Positions 34,131 through 45,339 of a stretch of DNA of 64,000 nt are shown in pieces. The stretch comes from Aquatica leii (Eukaryota > Arthropoda > Insecta > Coleoptera > Lampyridae): positions 62,635,505-62,699,504 of the forward strand of contig CM069436.1 of the NCBI GenBank assembly GCA_035610365.1, written 5' to 3'. The translations under genes and the position numbers were made by a program. Each line of letters begins with the position of its first letter. Positions within the stretch are counted from its first letter, which is position 1. A model generated the notes under the pieces. The model ran no database searches and was not told where the DNA came from. It was given only the letters and a program-made list of their open reading frames with translations.

Positions 34131-34706
34131 TCCTTGCCATTAGTAGCGTCAGAATAACCTCAAATTATTTAATAAAAATTGTTTTTAGTCCGACTCATTT
34201 AATTTGGAAGAAGAAATGGCTTCCGAGAAACCAAGAGACTGCTCCTCCAATAAAGTTATTAAAATAAACGATTTTATACTAGCAAAAGAATAGAAAATTC
34301 ATTAAAAATTTGCAAAAATTTTAAGTGTAAAAGGTAAAAATTATCTTGTCGCCTTTCTTCCAAGAACATGGGACAACGTTTTCTTTTCTTTCCCAAACCC
34401 GTCTGATGAAAGTTTGAAATTGTTCAAGTGCTTTCTCCTTATTTACAGTTTCGAAGAGGTCGCTATACCTTTTCCCATTTACCTGATCTTGTTATAGAGT
34501 AGATTATAACTTTTCTAGAATTTTACTTATATTTGTTTTGTTCCTTAAGAATTATTATGTAATTTTTGTCCGAGATCACTCCTTTACAAACTAAACTTTG
34601 GTTTTAGGTAGTTTTACATTGCCGTTCGACTCGAAGGGGACAGTTTTTAATTTAAAAAAAATCGAATAACTGAATCCATTTAAGAGGGCAAAAAAGTTGA
34701 TATCTG
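34131..34706. other. spacer, nothing recognised
   Basis: No coding or repeat similarity seen between the pogo relic and the mariner-like element. Confidence 0.35.
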
Positions 34707-35544
34707 CAGGGTGTCATTGAAATAAGTCATGTAAATAAGATCATTCACAAAATGCACAGATTCGCTTGGGCTGAACTCGCCGATATGCACCTTGTGCTTA
34801 GAGAAGCCCATACATTACACGCCGCACGTCAATTGTACCTTGGGAAATACCCAAATAGGCAACTCCCAAACGCCCGCACCTTTGGGGCTGTTGATTAACG
34901 CCCGCGGGATATGGGGTTTTTCGAGGGACAGCATCATGACCGCGGCCGACAATCATGGGTTCAACAACCTGCATAAAAAAAGGCAGTTTGAGGAGAATCC
35001 GTCAACCAGTACACGCGTTGTTGCTAGACAACTGAATGTCAGCCACCATACATCACATTGTCCACAAAGATTTACAACAACCATTCAAATTACAGAAAGT
35101 TCGACCAGTCGCTGCAAGAAGAATGTTTTACCAACAAGACGGAGCTTCCCCACATTCTACTCTAGCCGTCAGAGTGGTTGCACGAACAATTTCCCGATAG
35201 ATTCATTGAACGTGGTGGACATGTTCATTGGCCGGCGTAGTCCTCGGACCAGTTTTCCCTCGATTTGTTTTACTGGGAAAACTTAATTTATGAAACACCT
35301 GTTGAATATGTAGAAGACTTAAGATTGCAGTTACTGCCGGAATAGTCATAGATACCACCCCTGAAAATACAGCGAGGCCTACTTCTTCTATTCGCTACCA
35401 ATTTAGATTCCAATAACACGTACTAAATCTTAGATTTGCGCCGCCATCTTAAGTCTGTGGTATCAAGTGTATTGGCAAAAACTGATACTTTTCACATACC
35501 CTATCAACCCCAAAAATATGTACACTCATTTCAATGACACCCTG
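34707..35544 (+). mobile_element. mariner-like element with internal deletion
   Basis: The terminal inverted repeats CAGGGTGTCATTGAAAT (34707 on plus, complement ending 35544) enclose 838 bp. The transposase begins near 34753 as MHRFAWAELADMHLVLREAH and contains NRQLPNARTFGAVD and SVNQYTRCC-like segments of the N-terminal helix-turn-helix (DUF4817-type). It then jumps at about 35080-35100 to FYQQDGASPHSTLAVRV, the block around the second catalytic Asp, and PVEYVEDLRLQLL near the C terminus. The segment with the first catalytic Asp is gone, so this is a non-autonomous deletion derivative of a roughly 1.2-kb element. Stops are also present. Confidence 0.8.
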
Positions 35545-36320
35545 TATGTGATTACTTATGATTAGAAAATTTAGTCTTTCAATCCAAGATAAAATAGTTG
35601 CCACTGACTTAATTACCAAAACTTATTTCAGATGTTATACCTTAACCTTACGTTTACTGCCACGCTGGAAAATTAAAAAAAAACAGTTTTTTCTAAAAAA
35701 ACTATAAAGTGATGCAACTGCCCCTACTGAAAGCGCATAAAAGATTTGGATACTCTGAATCAAAATAATTTGAAAATACTAAATACATTACTGACAATTT
35801 TTAATCTAAAAACTTAAGACAAAATCAAGAATATTTTATAACTCAAACAAAACGGTGCCATATGATGCCAATTATTAAAATTAGCAAAATGTGCAAAACA
35901 GATGATTTAGAATCTTCTTCCGGAAATACTTACGAGAACGGTTTGATACCTAAAATTTAACAAAACACGAAAATCCAGAGAATCCGTTTGTCCCAAGCCT
36001 AACAACCATCCATCTCAACAGAAAATGACCGCCGAAACTAATAGAGAAAGTGTCAGACTCACACCAAATCGGTGGGATTTAAATGAAATTCCAATGGCAT
36101 ATTTGATAACAAGTGAAGCAAACAACGACTTGGCAAACTAAGCTAACAATAACTCTTTTTCTGAAGTTTTAATAGTAGAAAAACAAATATTCAGTGGCTA
36201 CAGATCAGAGAAAAGATACACTCATTTGTCTAGTCATTTTATGTACCGAGTAAAGAACTAGAGATGTTGAAGTGTGGTTGTGTTTAGTAATTAATGGATA
36301 TAGATAGACCCTCCTTCATT
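35545..36320. other. spacer, nothing recognised
   Basis: No gene or repeat recognised; moderately AT-rich. Confidence 0.35.
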
Positions 36321-36329
36321 ATTTTTTAG

Positions 36330-36500
36330 TCTAATCTTTATTCATTTGGTCACGCCGTGCGCTTGTTTCGATGTCATCATTCCAGCGCGTTGATAGACGT
36401 CCTAGTGATCGTTTTGTACTCGGTCTCCATTCTGATAGTTTTCGTTTCTATCTTTCATCTGACATTCTCGCGACGTGTTCTGCTCAATTCCACTTAGGCG
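36330..36500 (-). mobile_element. 3' coding end of an RTE-like LINE
   Basis: The minus strand reads RSLGRLSTRWNDDIETSARR followed by a stop, the C-terminal R-x-x-GRP-x-x-RW-x-DDI signature of RTE-type non-LTR retrotransposons. It may be the downstream half of the endonuclease fragment at 38260-38710, with the RNase-H LINE at 36900-38160 inserted between them. Confidence 0.55.
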
Positions 36501-36899
36501 TTGTGATTTTCTTTATTAAATTTTCTACTTTAGTTTGATTTCTAATTGCTTTATTTCTTACCTTTTAACCTAACATTTAACATCGATCTTAGAGTTACCT
36601 AGATTTTATGAACAGTTGTTTTAGTTCATGTTAGCATTTCTGAGCCAATGTCAGAATTGGCAGGAGGCATTAATTAAACGGGTTAGATTTGAAAGTTATT
36701 AGTATAGTAGTTCGTGATGTTTGAGAAAGTTTACCAAAAGTTTGGTTATCCTTGTTTAATGTAATTTTATAGTGTTAATCAATTGTGTAATTCAGGTGGT
36801 ATACCGATGTTAGTTATGATTGTCTTTGACTCATTAAGTTTTATTCCCATTTTAGCTGATTTCGTTATATCCAATTCAGTTGATGCTAAGACGATATCA

Positions 36900-38160
36900 T
36901 CAGCAAGTCTCAAGTTATTCAGTAATAAATACCTTTTTGTCCCAATTTAACTCGTTCAAAACAACTTGAGTTTTTTGTTTTTATATACCTTATTGCCAGT
37001 AGTGCTGATTGACATGATCGATATTGGACCATTAGCATATGATTTCGAGTCGATAATGTTCCTGACACACCAGTCAATAGCAGCAACTTCAGCTTGAAAG
37101 GCGGACGCATATTTACCCAACGTCAGCGAAAATTTATTCCCATAGTGCCTGCCTCCACATATTCCTGCACCAGTATCATTGCGATTTTTATCTCCATCTG
37201 TGTATAAGATAGTTCCTTTAATCGCGACCGGGACAATATTTTTTGTTCAATCGTCTCGTGACGGTATTATCAATTTAAATTTCTTTAAGATGTGATAATC
37301 TTTGTGAAGTCGAATATAATGGTTAAGACTGTTTCTTCACGCAGCACGTTGTATATGCCCAGTAATTGACGTGTGTTCATTAATCTGTAGCCTGTATGCT
37401 GCTTGTCTTGCTTCCATCATTACAACTAGTGTAATAGCGGAAGTGGAAGTAGTGCTTCCATGCCTGCTGTAGACGTGGTTCTCATCGCTCCGGTTAGCAG
37501 ACATCCCATTTTCTGTACTTTGTTTAGCTTGGAAGCTCTGCTTTTCAGGTTGGTTCTCTCACTCCGTACAAGCGCACCGTATGTGATGATGGGTCCTGCC
37601 ACCACAGTATATAACCATTTGGTCATTGTGAGTTTTAATCCCCATGTGTGCCCGACCATTTGATTTGTTGTATTAAGAAGATGGTCTTTATTTGGACTCT
37701 TTCTCTGATATCAGAAGTGAGTCCCAGATATTTGACTTCTGGAAAACCAAATGATTGCCGTCGTAGTTCACTGATAGTCCCCTCTTTTTTGCACCATTTT
37801 TCGACGGTGTTGAGCGCACTCTGCATTATGTTTGATATAGTTGCCCCAAATTTACCGTTTGTGATATTGGTGGTTTAGTTCTTGTAGTAGGCCGTCGAAG
37901 ACGAGGCACCATAGTAGAGGTGATAGCAGCCCGCCTTGTGGGCACCAGTCTTTGTCACTTTGGCTCCTAAAGTAGCTGTTATCGTCCGATTCATGAGCAT
38001 TGAGTTGGCTCAGTTTCGCACTAGAAGTGTAATGCCTTTTTTCTCCATTGCCCTTGTAATTGAGATGAAGGTAGTATTGTCAAATTCTCCTTTAATGTCT
38101 AGGAAAGCACCCAATGCAATATCATTGTATTGGATTGCACCTGCTTGCTAGTTGGCGAAT
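36900..38160 (-). mobile_element. LINE fragment (RT and RNase H; Jockey/R1/Loa-like)
   Basis: On the minus strand, in order: a palm segment IALGAFLDIKGEFDNTTFIS (about 38130-38070), a thumb segment with PEVKYLGLTSDIRERV (37740-37690), HTWGLKLTMTKWLYTVVAGP (37650-37590), and KLNKVQKMGCLLTGAMRTTS (37540-37480). An RNase H start with LYTDGDKN and GAGICGG (37205-37140) and AFQAEVAAIDW follow. The KTWGLKP-type and ITGAMRTTPT-type blocks plus an RNase H domain are typical of Jockey/R1/Loa-group elements. Frameshifts and missing segments, including the catalytic YADD, make it dead. The 5' end is truncated. Confidence 0.75.
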
Positions 38161-38259
38161 TGCTAGCTCGCAAGATTTTTCGGTGAAAAGTTGTTGTGTT
38201 ATTATTTCTGGTTTATTACGTCCTTTATTTATCATCTAAATCTTACCAGCTTTTTCGTT

Positions 38260-38710
38260 TAGACTGACTTTTGCTTTAATTAGAGAATGGGTACTGTCTA
38301 AACATTGTTTCAGAAATAATGTTTTTATGATCTACTATTATATAGTCTATTAGTTTTTTGTTTTACAATCTGAACTTCTCCACGTCCAATTCTTGTTTCG
38401 TCTTTTTAGAAAGAATGAATAATCGCATACATGTTGTTTTTCTTCAAAAATTTTAATATTGTTTCACCGTAGCCAAAATAGCCTATATTTTCTTCATCGT
38501 AGTCTTCTTTTTTTATCCGAGCATTGCGTTCTTTTCATCAATGTGCGTAGTGGTAAATGCATACATTTGAATTATTCTTTTTTGCTTGCTGCTCGTTTTG
38601 ATATAATTTTCCATTTAGTAATTCTATTCACTAGTTTTTTATTTATTGGAAGTACTATTCCTCTTATATCTTAGTTTTCATTTCCTCTATAATATAATAT
38701 GTCTCTTAAT
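38260..38710 (-). mobile_element. LINE endonuclease-domain fragment (RTE-like)
   Basis: On the minus strand a decayed apurinic-type endonuclease is visible: GIVLPINKKLVNRITKWK (about 38660), QMYAFTTTH-type sequence (38570-38540), and NKNWTWRSSDCKTKNLIDYI (38410-38350), the TW-x-[SP]-DG-x-x-x-N-x-IDYI block. Frameshifts and stops are present. Orientation and order relative to 36330-36500 allow both to be parts of one element. Confidence 0.6.
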
Positions 38711-38719
38711 GTCGCCTTT

Positions 38720-40530
38720 CCTAGGTGTCTCATTATATTTTATTTAATTCTTCTTAGCTAAAAAATAATGCAACAATTCAGACTACGGGTCCACTAACGC
38801 GGACATTGCAATTTCACGGACAATTAGCACAAAGGCCCATTGAACATACTAATGAACAGTGATATTTACAATACCATTTCACACATTTACAATAACAATA
38901 AATATTATAATGTAACATTAAAATTATAAAAAGTATTATTATAGCGACATAATATTAACAAATAAATAATTTGTTTTGAAATTTTTTTTAGTAAATGTAA
39001 CTATAAAAATTTTAAAATATCAATTGCATTGCGTTTAAAAAAAATTGAACCTTTCCTAATGGCTACAGAGACCAAAGGTATTAAAGAATAAAGAGAAAAA
39101 CTATTTCAAAAGTACTGTCTCTACTCGCCTTAGTAGAATGGTTAGGCCTTTTTCTAAAAAAAAATAAAAAACACAAAAAAAATATTTAAATGAATATTCT
39201 TTGAAGATTTAGGTACGGGTTTATTATCAGCATTGATTATCAAGCATTTATTATAGTTGTAATATGTAAATGTTATTTTAATTGTAAATCTAAATTAACT
39301 TTTCTATAAATAAAATATTATTATTAATACATATAAAAATGAATTTTTTTTATTAGACAAAAAACGAATTCGTTTTACATTATTAATAGCCTTGTACACA
39401 TTCAAAAAACCGAGACGACGCCAACAAAGGAATTAAAAGTTTTTAAACGATTACTTTAAACCGTCTCCAATTATTTGTGTTTTTTATATAATTTAATAAT
39501 TAATTTATCTCACAAGCTTCTACAAACTTTTTGTCCTGCAAATATCCACACACCCCGAAAATATTCAGTATGTCATTTTACAAGACATCAGTTACTTGTT
39601 CAAATTGGAAGGTAGAAACCGTAACTAATTACCCACCAGTCGTTACTCCCAGATTTAAGTTCATAAACCTAATACACCTTAAAACACTACTTTGTCTCCA
39701 GAAAAAAAAAGATTTAAATCATCAATTATTACTTACTCGTTAAATTACTGTAAATTGAGTTATTTTAAGTTTTAAATTACAACTGTATAGAACGTATGCT
39801 TTAGCCCAATAAATTTTCTACCTTATACTTAGCCCAACCACACCTTCCAAAATCGATCTTAAATGTACAATAAATGTTGGTCGAGTTAGTATGAATTAAA
39901 AAAAAAGCGTAAATGTCGATGTTCGCTCGTGTTAGTAATTCCTATTCAATAAATGCCATTAAAAAAGTACAGTTTTCTCCAAAAGCGTGATCCACCCTTG
40001 AAGTTCTTGTTTCTTTACAAAATCTATATATTTAGACTATAATTTAGATAACGTTTTAGCGGTACCTATATTTTTTTTAATTCTACGATAATGATTTTTA
40101 ACTGGACTTGGCTAACACAATATTCATAAGACTTCCACGTCATTTTAGATTTTATAAACACTCCAAAAGATACAGTAAGGATTGAAACAAAATTTGAAAA
40201 CGCCACAGGTATAGTGCAAACAATATATAGAAATTCAAAAGCATTTTAACAAAAATATTTTGTAGTCGTTATAGATTAATTAATGAAAATGAACAAGCGA
40301 AATCAAATTCAAGAAAAAAATAGAACGACTACCCATGTAAGAAAAAAACCATTCATATAAAGAATTAAGAACCAAATAATAATAATAGTAGGTATTTACA
40401 AAAAACAAAAAAAAGTAATTGAAAGATTCCCTCTCAGTCCAACCACAGTGAAAACACGGCAAGAATTCGATGAAACCGTGACTAGTTTTTTTTTAGTATT
40501 TGTTTTTTTAAATATTGGATGGAATTTGTT
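38720..40530. other. spacer, nothing recognised
   Basis: Very AT-rich with long A-runs (near 38980-39370). No supported gene; the 70-codon frame at 39531-39743 has no motif. Confidence 0.4.
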
Positions 40531-40531
40531 A

Positions 40532-40591
40532 TAATTCGGTTAATGTTATCAAAAACCTTAAGCCTCAATGTTATTAAATTAAATGGCGTGT
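40532..40591 (+). repeat. terminal fragment of the pogo-like MITE family (copy E)
   Basis: ATTCGGTTAATGTTATCAAA, then AATGGCGTGTACTG, matches the right terminus of copy C (44252-44307). The rest of that copy was not recognised to the left. Confidence 0.5.
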
Positions 40592-41900
40592 ACTGTAATT
40601 TCAAATTTTTACTTTAATACGAATAACGTACTATTCTACAAAAACAGTGCCACAAGACTGACGAGTACAAAAAATATAATAAACACTTAAAGAAAAGAAC
40701 TTGTGTAAACCCGACAAACAAAAAAAACACAATTGATTAAAATTTTTGCGTTATTTTTGAAATAAGTGATATTTCTACAAAAAGTAATAGATTAATATTG
40801 TCTGTTAGTAATTATGGAAAAAAAACATAATATTTTAAATTTGAACAATTGCGAGATGACAAGGTTCGGTTAAAATAAATTTTTTTTAGACCACAGTACA
40901 ATAAACCTAAATTTGTGCATTACTGCATTGAGAAAAATATTTAAAAATAATGCACCATTCCAAACAACACGATGCTTATAACTAACTTAACAATCTCAAA
41001 TTTTAGTATTTTGCATTGTTTTAAACAATAACTCTAACATAGGGTACCACGTCACAATTTCAAAATAACATGATTACCTTATTCGCTAAGATTAACGTAA
41101 AACTTAAAATAAAAAAAAGTATCGTAACAAAATCGAGCGGCCATTCCGTGAAGGGTGGCGGCAAATACAAAAGATACTAGATCACACATTCCAAAGAGAT
41201 GTAGATAATTTTAATGGATTAGTCATCGCGGAATATGCTAAAGAGGAAACTTCTGGAACCGATACGTGCAGATAAAAAGATTGCAGCCGGCGGTGTGATT
41301 CATTTATTGTTTTGTTGTTGACGCGATCTGACAAATGAAATGTCACTGAACTATCACTTAGCTAAGAAAGTTTGAAACAGTATTCCACAATTTGCGTTAT
41401 GTATGGTTCTCATTAATAAAAAACCGTACAAGAAGCTGTAAACATTCTTCGAACAGTTTTTGTTATGTTTGTGGATCATATGTTACAAAACTGTCTTCAA
41501 AACAAGGGTACCATATATGTGCTATATTTCGTGTCAAATTAACTCATTGAAACAAATACAAAAATTCTTCTGAAGTACTGTCGCAAAAGCCGATGAACCG
41601 TTAAGAAGAACTGATTTTAAGCTTTCAATATTTTCAAATTATTTTGCAAATTCCAGGAAGGAAAAAGATATAAACGATGTTTTTAATGTGTCATTCTCAA
41701 TCTGGCGCATGTTCCTTCTAACGAACCAAATGTTATTACTAAATCAAATCTCAATGGCTTCATATGAGATTAGGTTTATCCAAAGAATAATCACAAAATT
41801 TGGGATCTAGATTAAACGAATGGAATATTTTAAATTCCACTACAAGTATCTTTGTATTGAAGAGACGACACAAAAAATTTAATATAAAATATTAGTGGGT
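40592..41900. other. spacer, nothing recognised
   Basis: AT-rich sequence without a recognisable feature. Confidence 0.35.
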
Positions 41901-41909
41901 TCTAATTTG

Positions 41910-43440
41910 GTGATTCTACCCCTTTACAATTAGGATTGTTTAAAAAGTTTGTGAAAGCAATAGAAAAAGAAGGCAACTGTTTTACATACTTAAAAGGAAA
42001 TTGGAATGCACGTACAGAGAACATGCAATATATTGACCATCGTACAATTCGAAAATATAGCGGAGAAACTGTATTAAACAATGGAGCGATGGTAGAATTC
42101 TGCATAAAAAATCAAATTTTAATTGGAACATATCAAACTGAACTAAAGAGGGAAGAAGCTCCTATAGTATAGAAAAAAGGTAGAAGATACTAAAAATAAC
42201 AATAACAGAACAACTAGAAGAGACACGCGGAACTACATTAATTAAAAATAACCAAAAGCAGACCAGCTGGTAGTTTGAGAAAGTAAAAGAGAAAGTTAAA
42301 AATAAAAAGAATGCATGGAAGAGATATATCCAAAGTAAGAATAAAAATAATAGACAGGGATATATATCCCGGAGATATAAAGCTAAGGAGACCATCAAAA
42401 AGGTGAAGATAGAATCTTGGGAAAAATATGGCAGAGATCTTGAAACGAAATGTAATACTAAAAATAGAAGAGAATTCTGAAAAGCAATGAACAAAATACG
42501 AGGGAAATATGAAAAACCGGTGTGGAGTATAAAAAACACTGATAGTAACATAGAAGTAGAAGAAAAAATGATTCTAGATGCAAGGAAACATACTACAGTC
42601 AAAAAGTTATGGAAAACAATGTAAGAATTAGAGAAAGAAGAGAGACTACAGTAGAAGAACGAGACATAGAGATAGAAGAAGTGGAACAGACCATTAAGCA
42701 GATAAGGCTAAGAAACTCAGCAGGCAGAGATGGAATAACACCAAAAATGGTTAAGCATAGCGGAGCAGACAAAGAAATTGATAAAAGAAATATACCAACA
42801 AACCTGGAAAAGTGAAAAAGCGCTAGATGATTGGGACGAAAACATAGTACTCATACATAAAAAAGATGACACTAATGATTTCGACATCTATAAGTCCATA
42901 TGTTTGTCACCCGTAATACAAAAGATCTACACGCGGATATTAGAAAGAAGGCTTAAGGAAGGAATAGAAAAACTGAAAGAAGAGCTATCTGCTTTTAGAA
43001 CGGAACGACAAATAGACATGTACTAAGAACAACTATGAAGAAAGGACTAGAAAGAGGAAAACCACTGTATTTAGCTTTTATTAGCATACATTTGAGAGGA
43101 GTAACACAAAGAACTAAAAGAGATCGAGTGAGATCGAAATATCGTAACACAAGAAGAATTAGGCATCAACCCAATAGTGCACCAAACAGAAAACCAATAG
43201 TTAAAATGATTCGAACATATAGTACAGACAGATATCCAAGACAGGCATTAGAGGCAAGACCAAAAAGAAGGCGCAGTAGAAGAAGACCACGTGAGTCGTG
43301 GGAGAGAGGCATAGAGAAAATAGTGACACAACGAGAGAAAGATCTAAGTTCAGTAAGGTGAATGGTCGAGGATCGCAAAATAGATAGAGAACCCGACGCT
43401 GTAAAGCATAAAGAATAGGAAAAGAAGAAGAGAAACAATA
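41910..43440 (+). mobile_element. decayed non-LTR retrotransposon, RTE/CR1-type
   Basis: The 5'-truncated element reads, in order: end of the endonuclease (GNWNARTENMQYIDHRTIRK, 42000; VEFCIKNQILIGT, 42090), a lysine-rich linker (42290-42480), the first RT block LRNSAGRDGITPKMVKHSG (42705-42770), then DWDENIVLIHKKDDTNDFD (42825-42890) and KIYTRILERRLKEGIEKL (42920-42975). The RT centre with YADD is missing. The C terminus PKRRRSRRRPRESWERGIEK (43258-43317) is the arginine-rich tail, with a purine-rich A/AAG tail near 43400-43445. Frameshifts are numerous. Large antisense frames here (42162-42602, 43166-43498) are shadows. Confidence 0.75.
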
Positions 43441-43513
43441 AAAAATAAACAAACATTATATATGATATGAAAGTACTAGAAATAATGGCTTTCAACAAAA
43501 TCGTTTCTTAATG

Positions 43514-44307
43514 CAGTGCATCATGTCGCTTATTGGAATCACGGATAATGTTATCAATTAGGCAATGTTATCACTTTATTAAAGAACGGACCGGACGTAT
43601 GCTACTACATAAAAAAGACATCGTTGATAGTAATCATAATTTTGGTTTATGTTATCAATTTTCTTCTCAGTTTTGTTTCTATACATGAACAGTAACCTAG
43701 TTTACATGAATGTTCACAATACGTTTGTTTAGACTGTTTAGAGTGAAAGATTTAATCAGGGTACCTCAAAAATACTTAATTTGCATATTTCGCATTATTT
43801 TAGCTGTGTTATTTATTTAGTAAACTATTTTGACTGGCCTATGTAATAATACATAATTTAAACATCTGTAAATACGTTATCTTCCAGTTTCTTTGTAATT
43901 TCAGTGCACTTGGCAAATATGTGCAGTTCTTAGAATAGCAACTTAATTTAACTACGTCTTATGTGATGAGAAAAAACGTGTAGTTCTTAGAGCAGTGAAT
44001 GAAACATCATAACAATGTTTTTCATTTCTTTATTAATGGTGCCAACAAACTACTTAATGCAACATGTTTGTAATTTTAGGTTTATTTGACTCGACATTTT
44101 TTTGAATGTTTTATTACTTTGATATTTTTTGCTTGTATTGATGCTACAATTACATTTTCTGAATTAATAACATGTTAATCAGATACACGCTGTATGTATT
44201 TACTGCTTTCTAACCAATAAACATTTTGGATGTCGGACATTGTTATCATTCGGTTATTGTTATCAAAAATTCAATTCCTAATCTGATTAGATTAAGCGGC
44301 GTGCACT
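43514..44307 (+). mobile_element. pogo-like MITE, copy C (most complete uninterrupted copy)
   Basis: The left end is CAGTGCATCATGTCGCTTAT, then GGAATCACGGATAATGTTATC; the right end is GATTAAGCGGCGTGCACTT, giving inverted termini related to CAGTGCACGCCGCTTA. The length is about 794 bp with no reading frame. CAGT-starting ends and the TA target (clear in copies A and D) resemble pogo/Tigger elements. It serves as the reference for copies A (15600), B (23394), D (56415) and E (40532). Confidence 0.75.
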
Positions 44308-45090
44308 TATTAACTTTTAGCAACAACTAAAAATTTTTGATGCGTTTTTAAACCATAGAAAAAAAGTCTTTAAAATCATTACTATTTTTATCAATCACCA
44401 AATTCTCAAAAAAAAGTTGATAATAACAATTTTTTTAAGAATGATAGTAACAAATCTTAAAACATTGGTTCTATATAGTTTGTAGTAAAACAGTTTAAAA
44501 AAATTATTTTGATAGCTATATTTAGTTTTTTCGTCCCCTAAAATCAATATTTTAAACTTTTGTAAGCAGGAATCTCTTTTAAACCCATTGAAAAATGCAT
44601 TCCAAAAGCAAAAAGTTTCGCCTGTTTTGAATAATATTTTCAAAATTAAAATTAGAAATAGCGGTGGTAGAGTTCCAGACGTTGAGTCTTTCTTTAGGAT
44701 ATTTTGTGCTCTTTAAGAATCTTTATTTAAATTTGCAATAGTTTTTGAAATAGTCGCGAAGAAACAAAATCATTTTTTTAACTAAACTGTTGCAATTGCA
44801 AAATATTAGATTAGATGCCATTCCGAATCGAATCACATAACCGTAATTTTCGTAGGAAGCTGGAACTGGAATTAGTGACTGTACTGTACTTGTTGAGTAG
44901 TATAATGCCGGATCGAGTCAATAAATATTGGGCACTAAAGTTTAGTAAAACCAGATTTAAAAAACTTACCTACATTGCATAATAAATTAAATTGAATAAA
45001 TAAATCTGTAAAAATATTAAGTAAGAATAGAAACTGTACAGTCGGTACTTTTCCAAAGAAACTACATGAAAATCATAATTACAACATTTT
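44308..45090. other. spacer, nothing recognised
   Basis: AT-rich. An 82-codon minus frame (44395-44643) is lysine/phenylalanine-rich without a motif. Confidence 0.35.
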
Positions 45091-45099
45091 GCAGAAATA

Positions 45100-45335
45100 G
45101 TTCCAAATATGCTTCAAAACCTTTGCGATTTAGGTTGCAATGTGATCATGAAAACTCACTTCTTGCATGTCTTTTTTCAAAAGATTTAAACAAAGGCAAG
45201 AGGTTCCATCAAGACATAACTAACAAACCAAAAGTACCTGAGAAGATGGAATACAAGTACATTATGATGGACTTTCGGTTCATGTTTAAAAAGAGACAAT
45301 CCTGTGTTTAAAAGAAAAACGATTAAATAGTATTT
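45100..45335 (+). pseudogene. second fragment of the orphan multicopy family
   Basis: The sequence reads CNVIMKTHFLHVFFQKI in one frame and GKRFHQDITNK in another, then a degraded tail. It parallels the C-terminal block of 6279-7977 (GCRMSLKVHMLHAHL, then GERFHQDIMSFEQ). A frameshift lies between the two blocks and the rest of the gene is absent. Confidence 0.5.
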
Positions 45336-45339
45336 TCAA

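Noticed and set aside
42162-42602. 146-codon minus frame rich in Phe/Leu
   Set aside because: It lies opposite the lysine-rich linker of a LINE; the antisense of A-rich coding DNA gives Phe/Leu-rich frames by composition.
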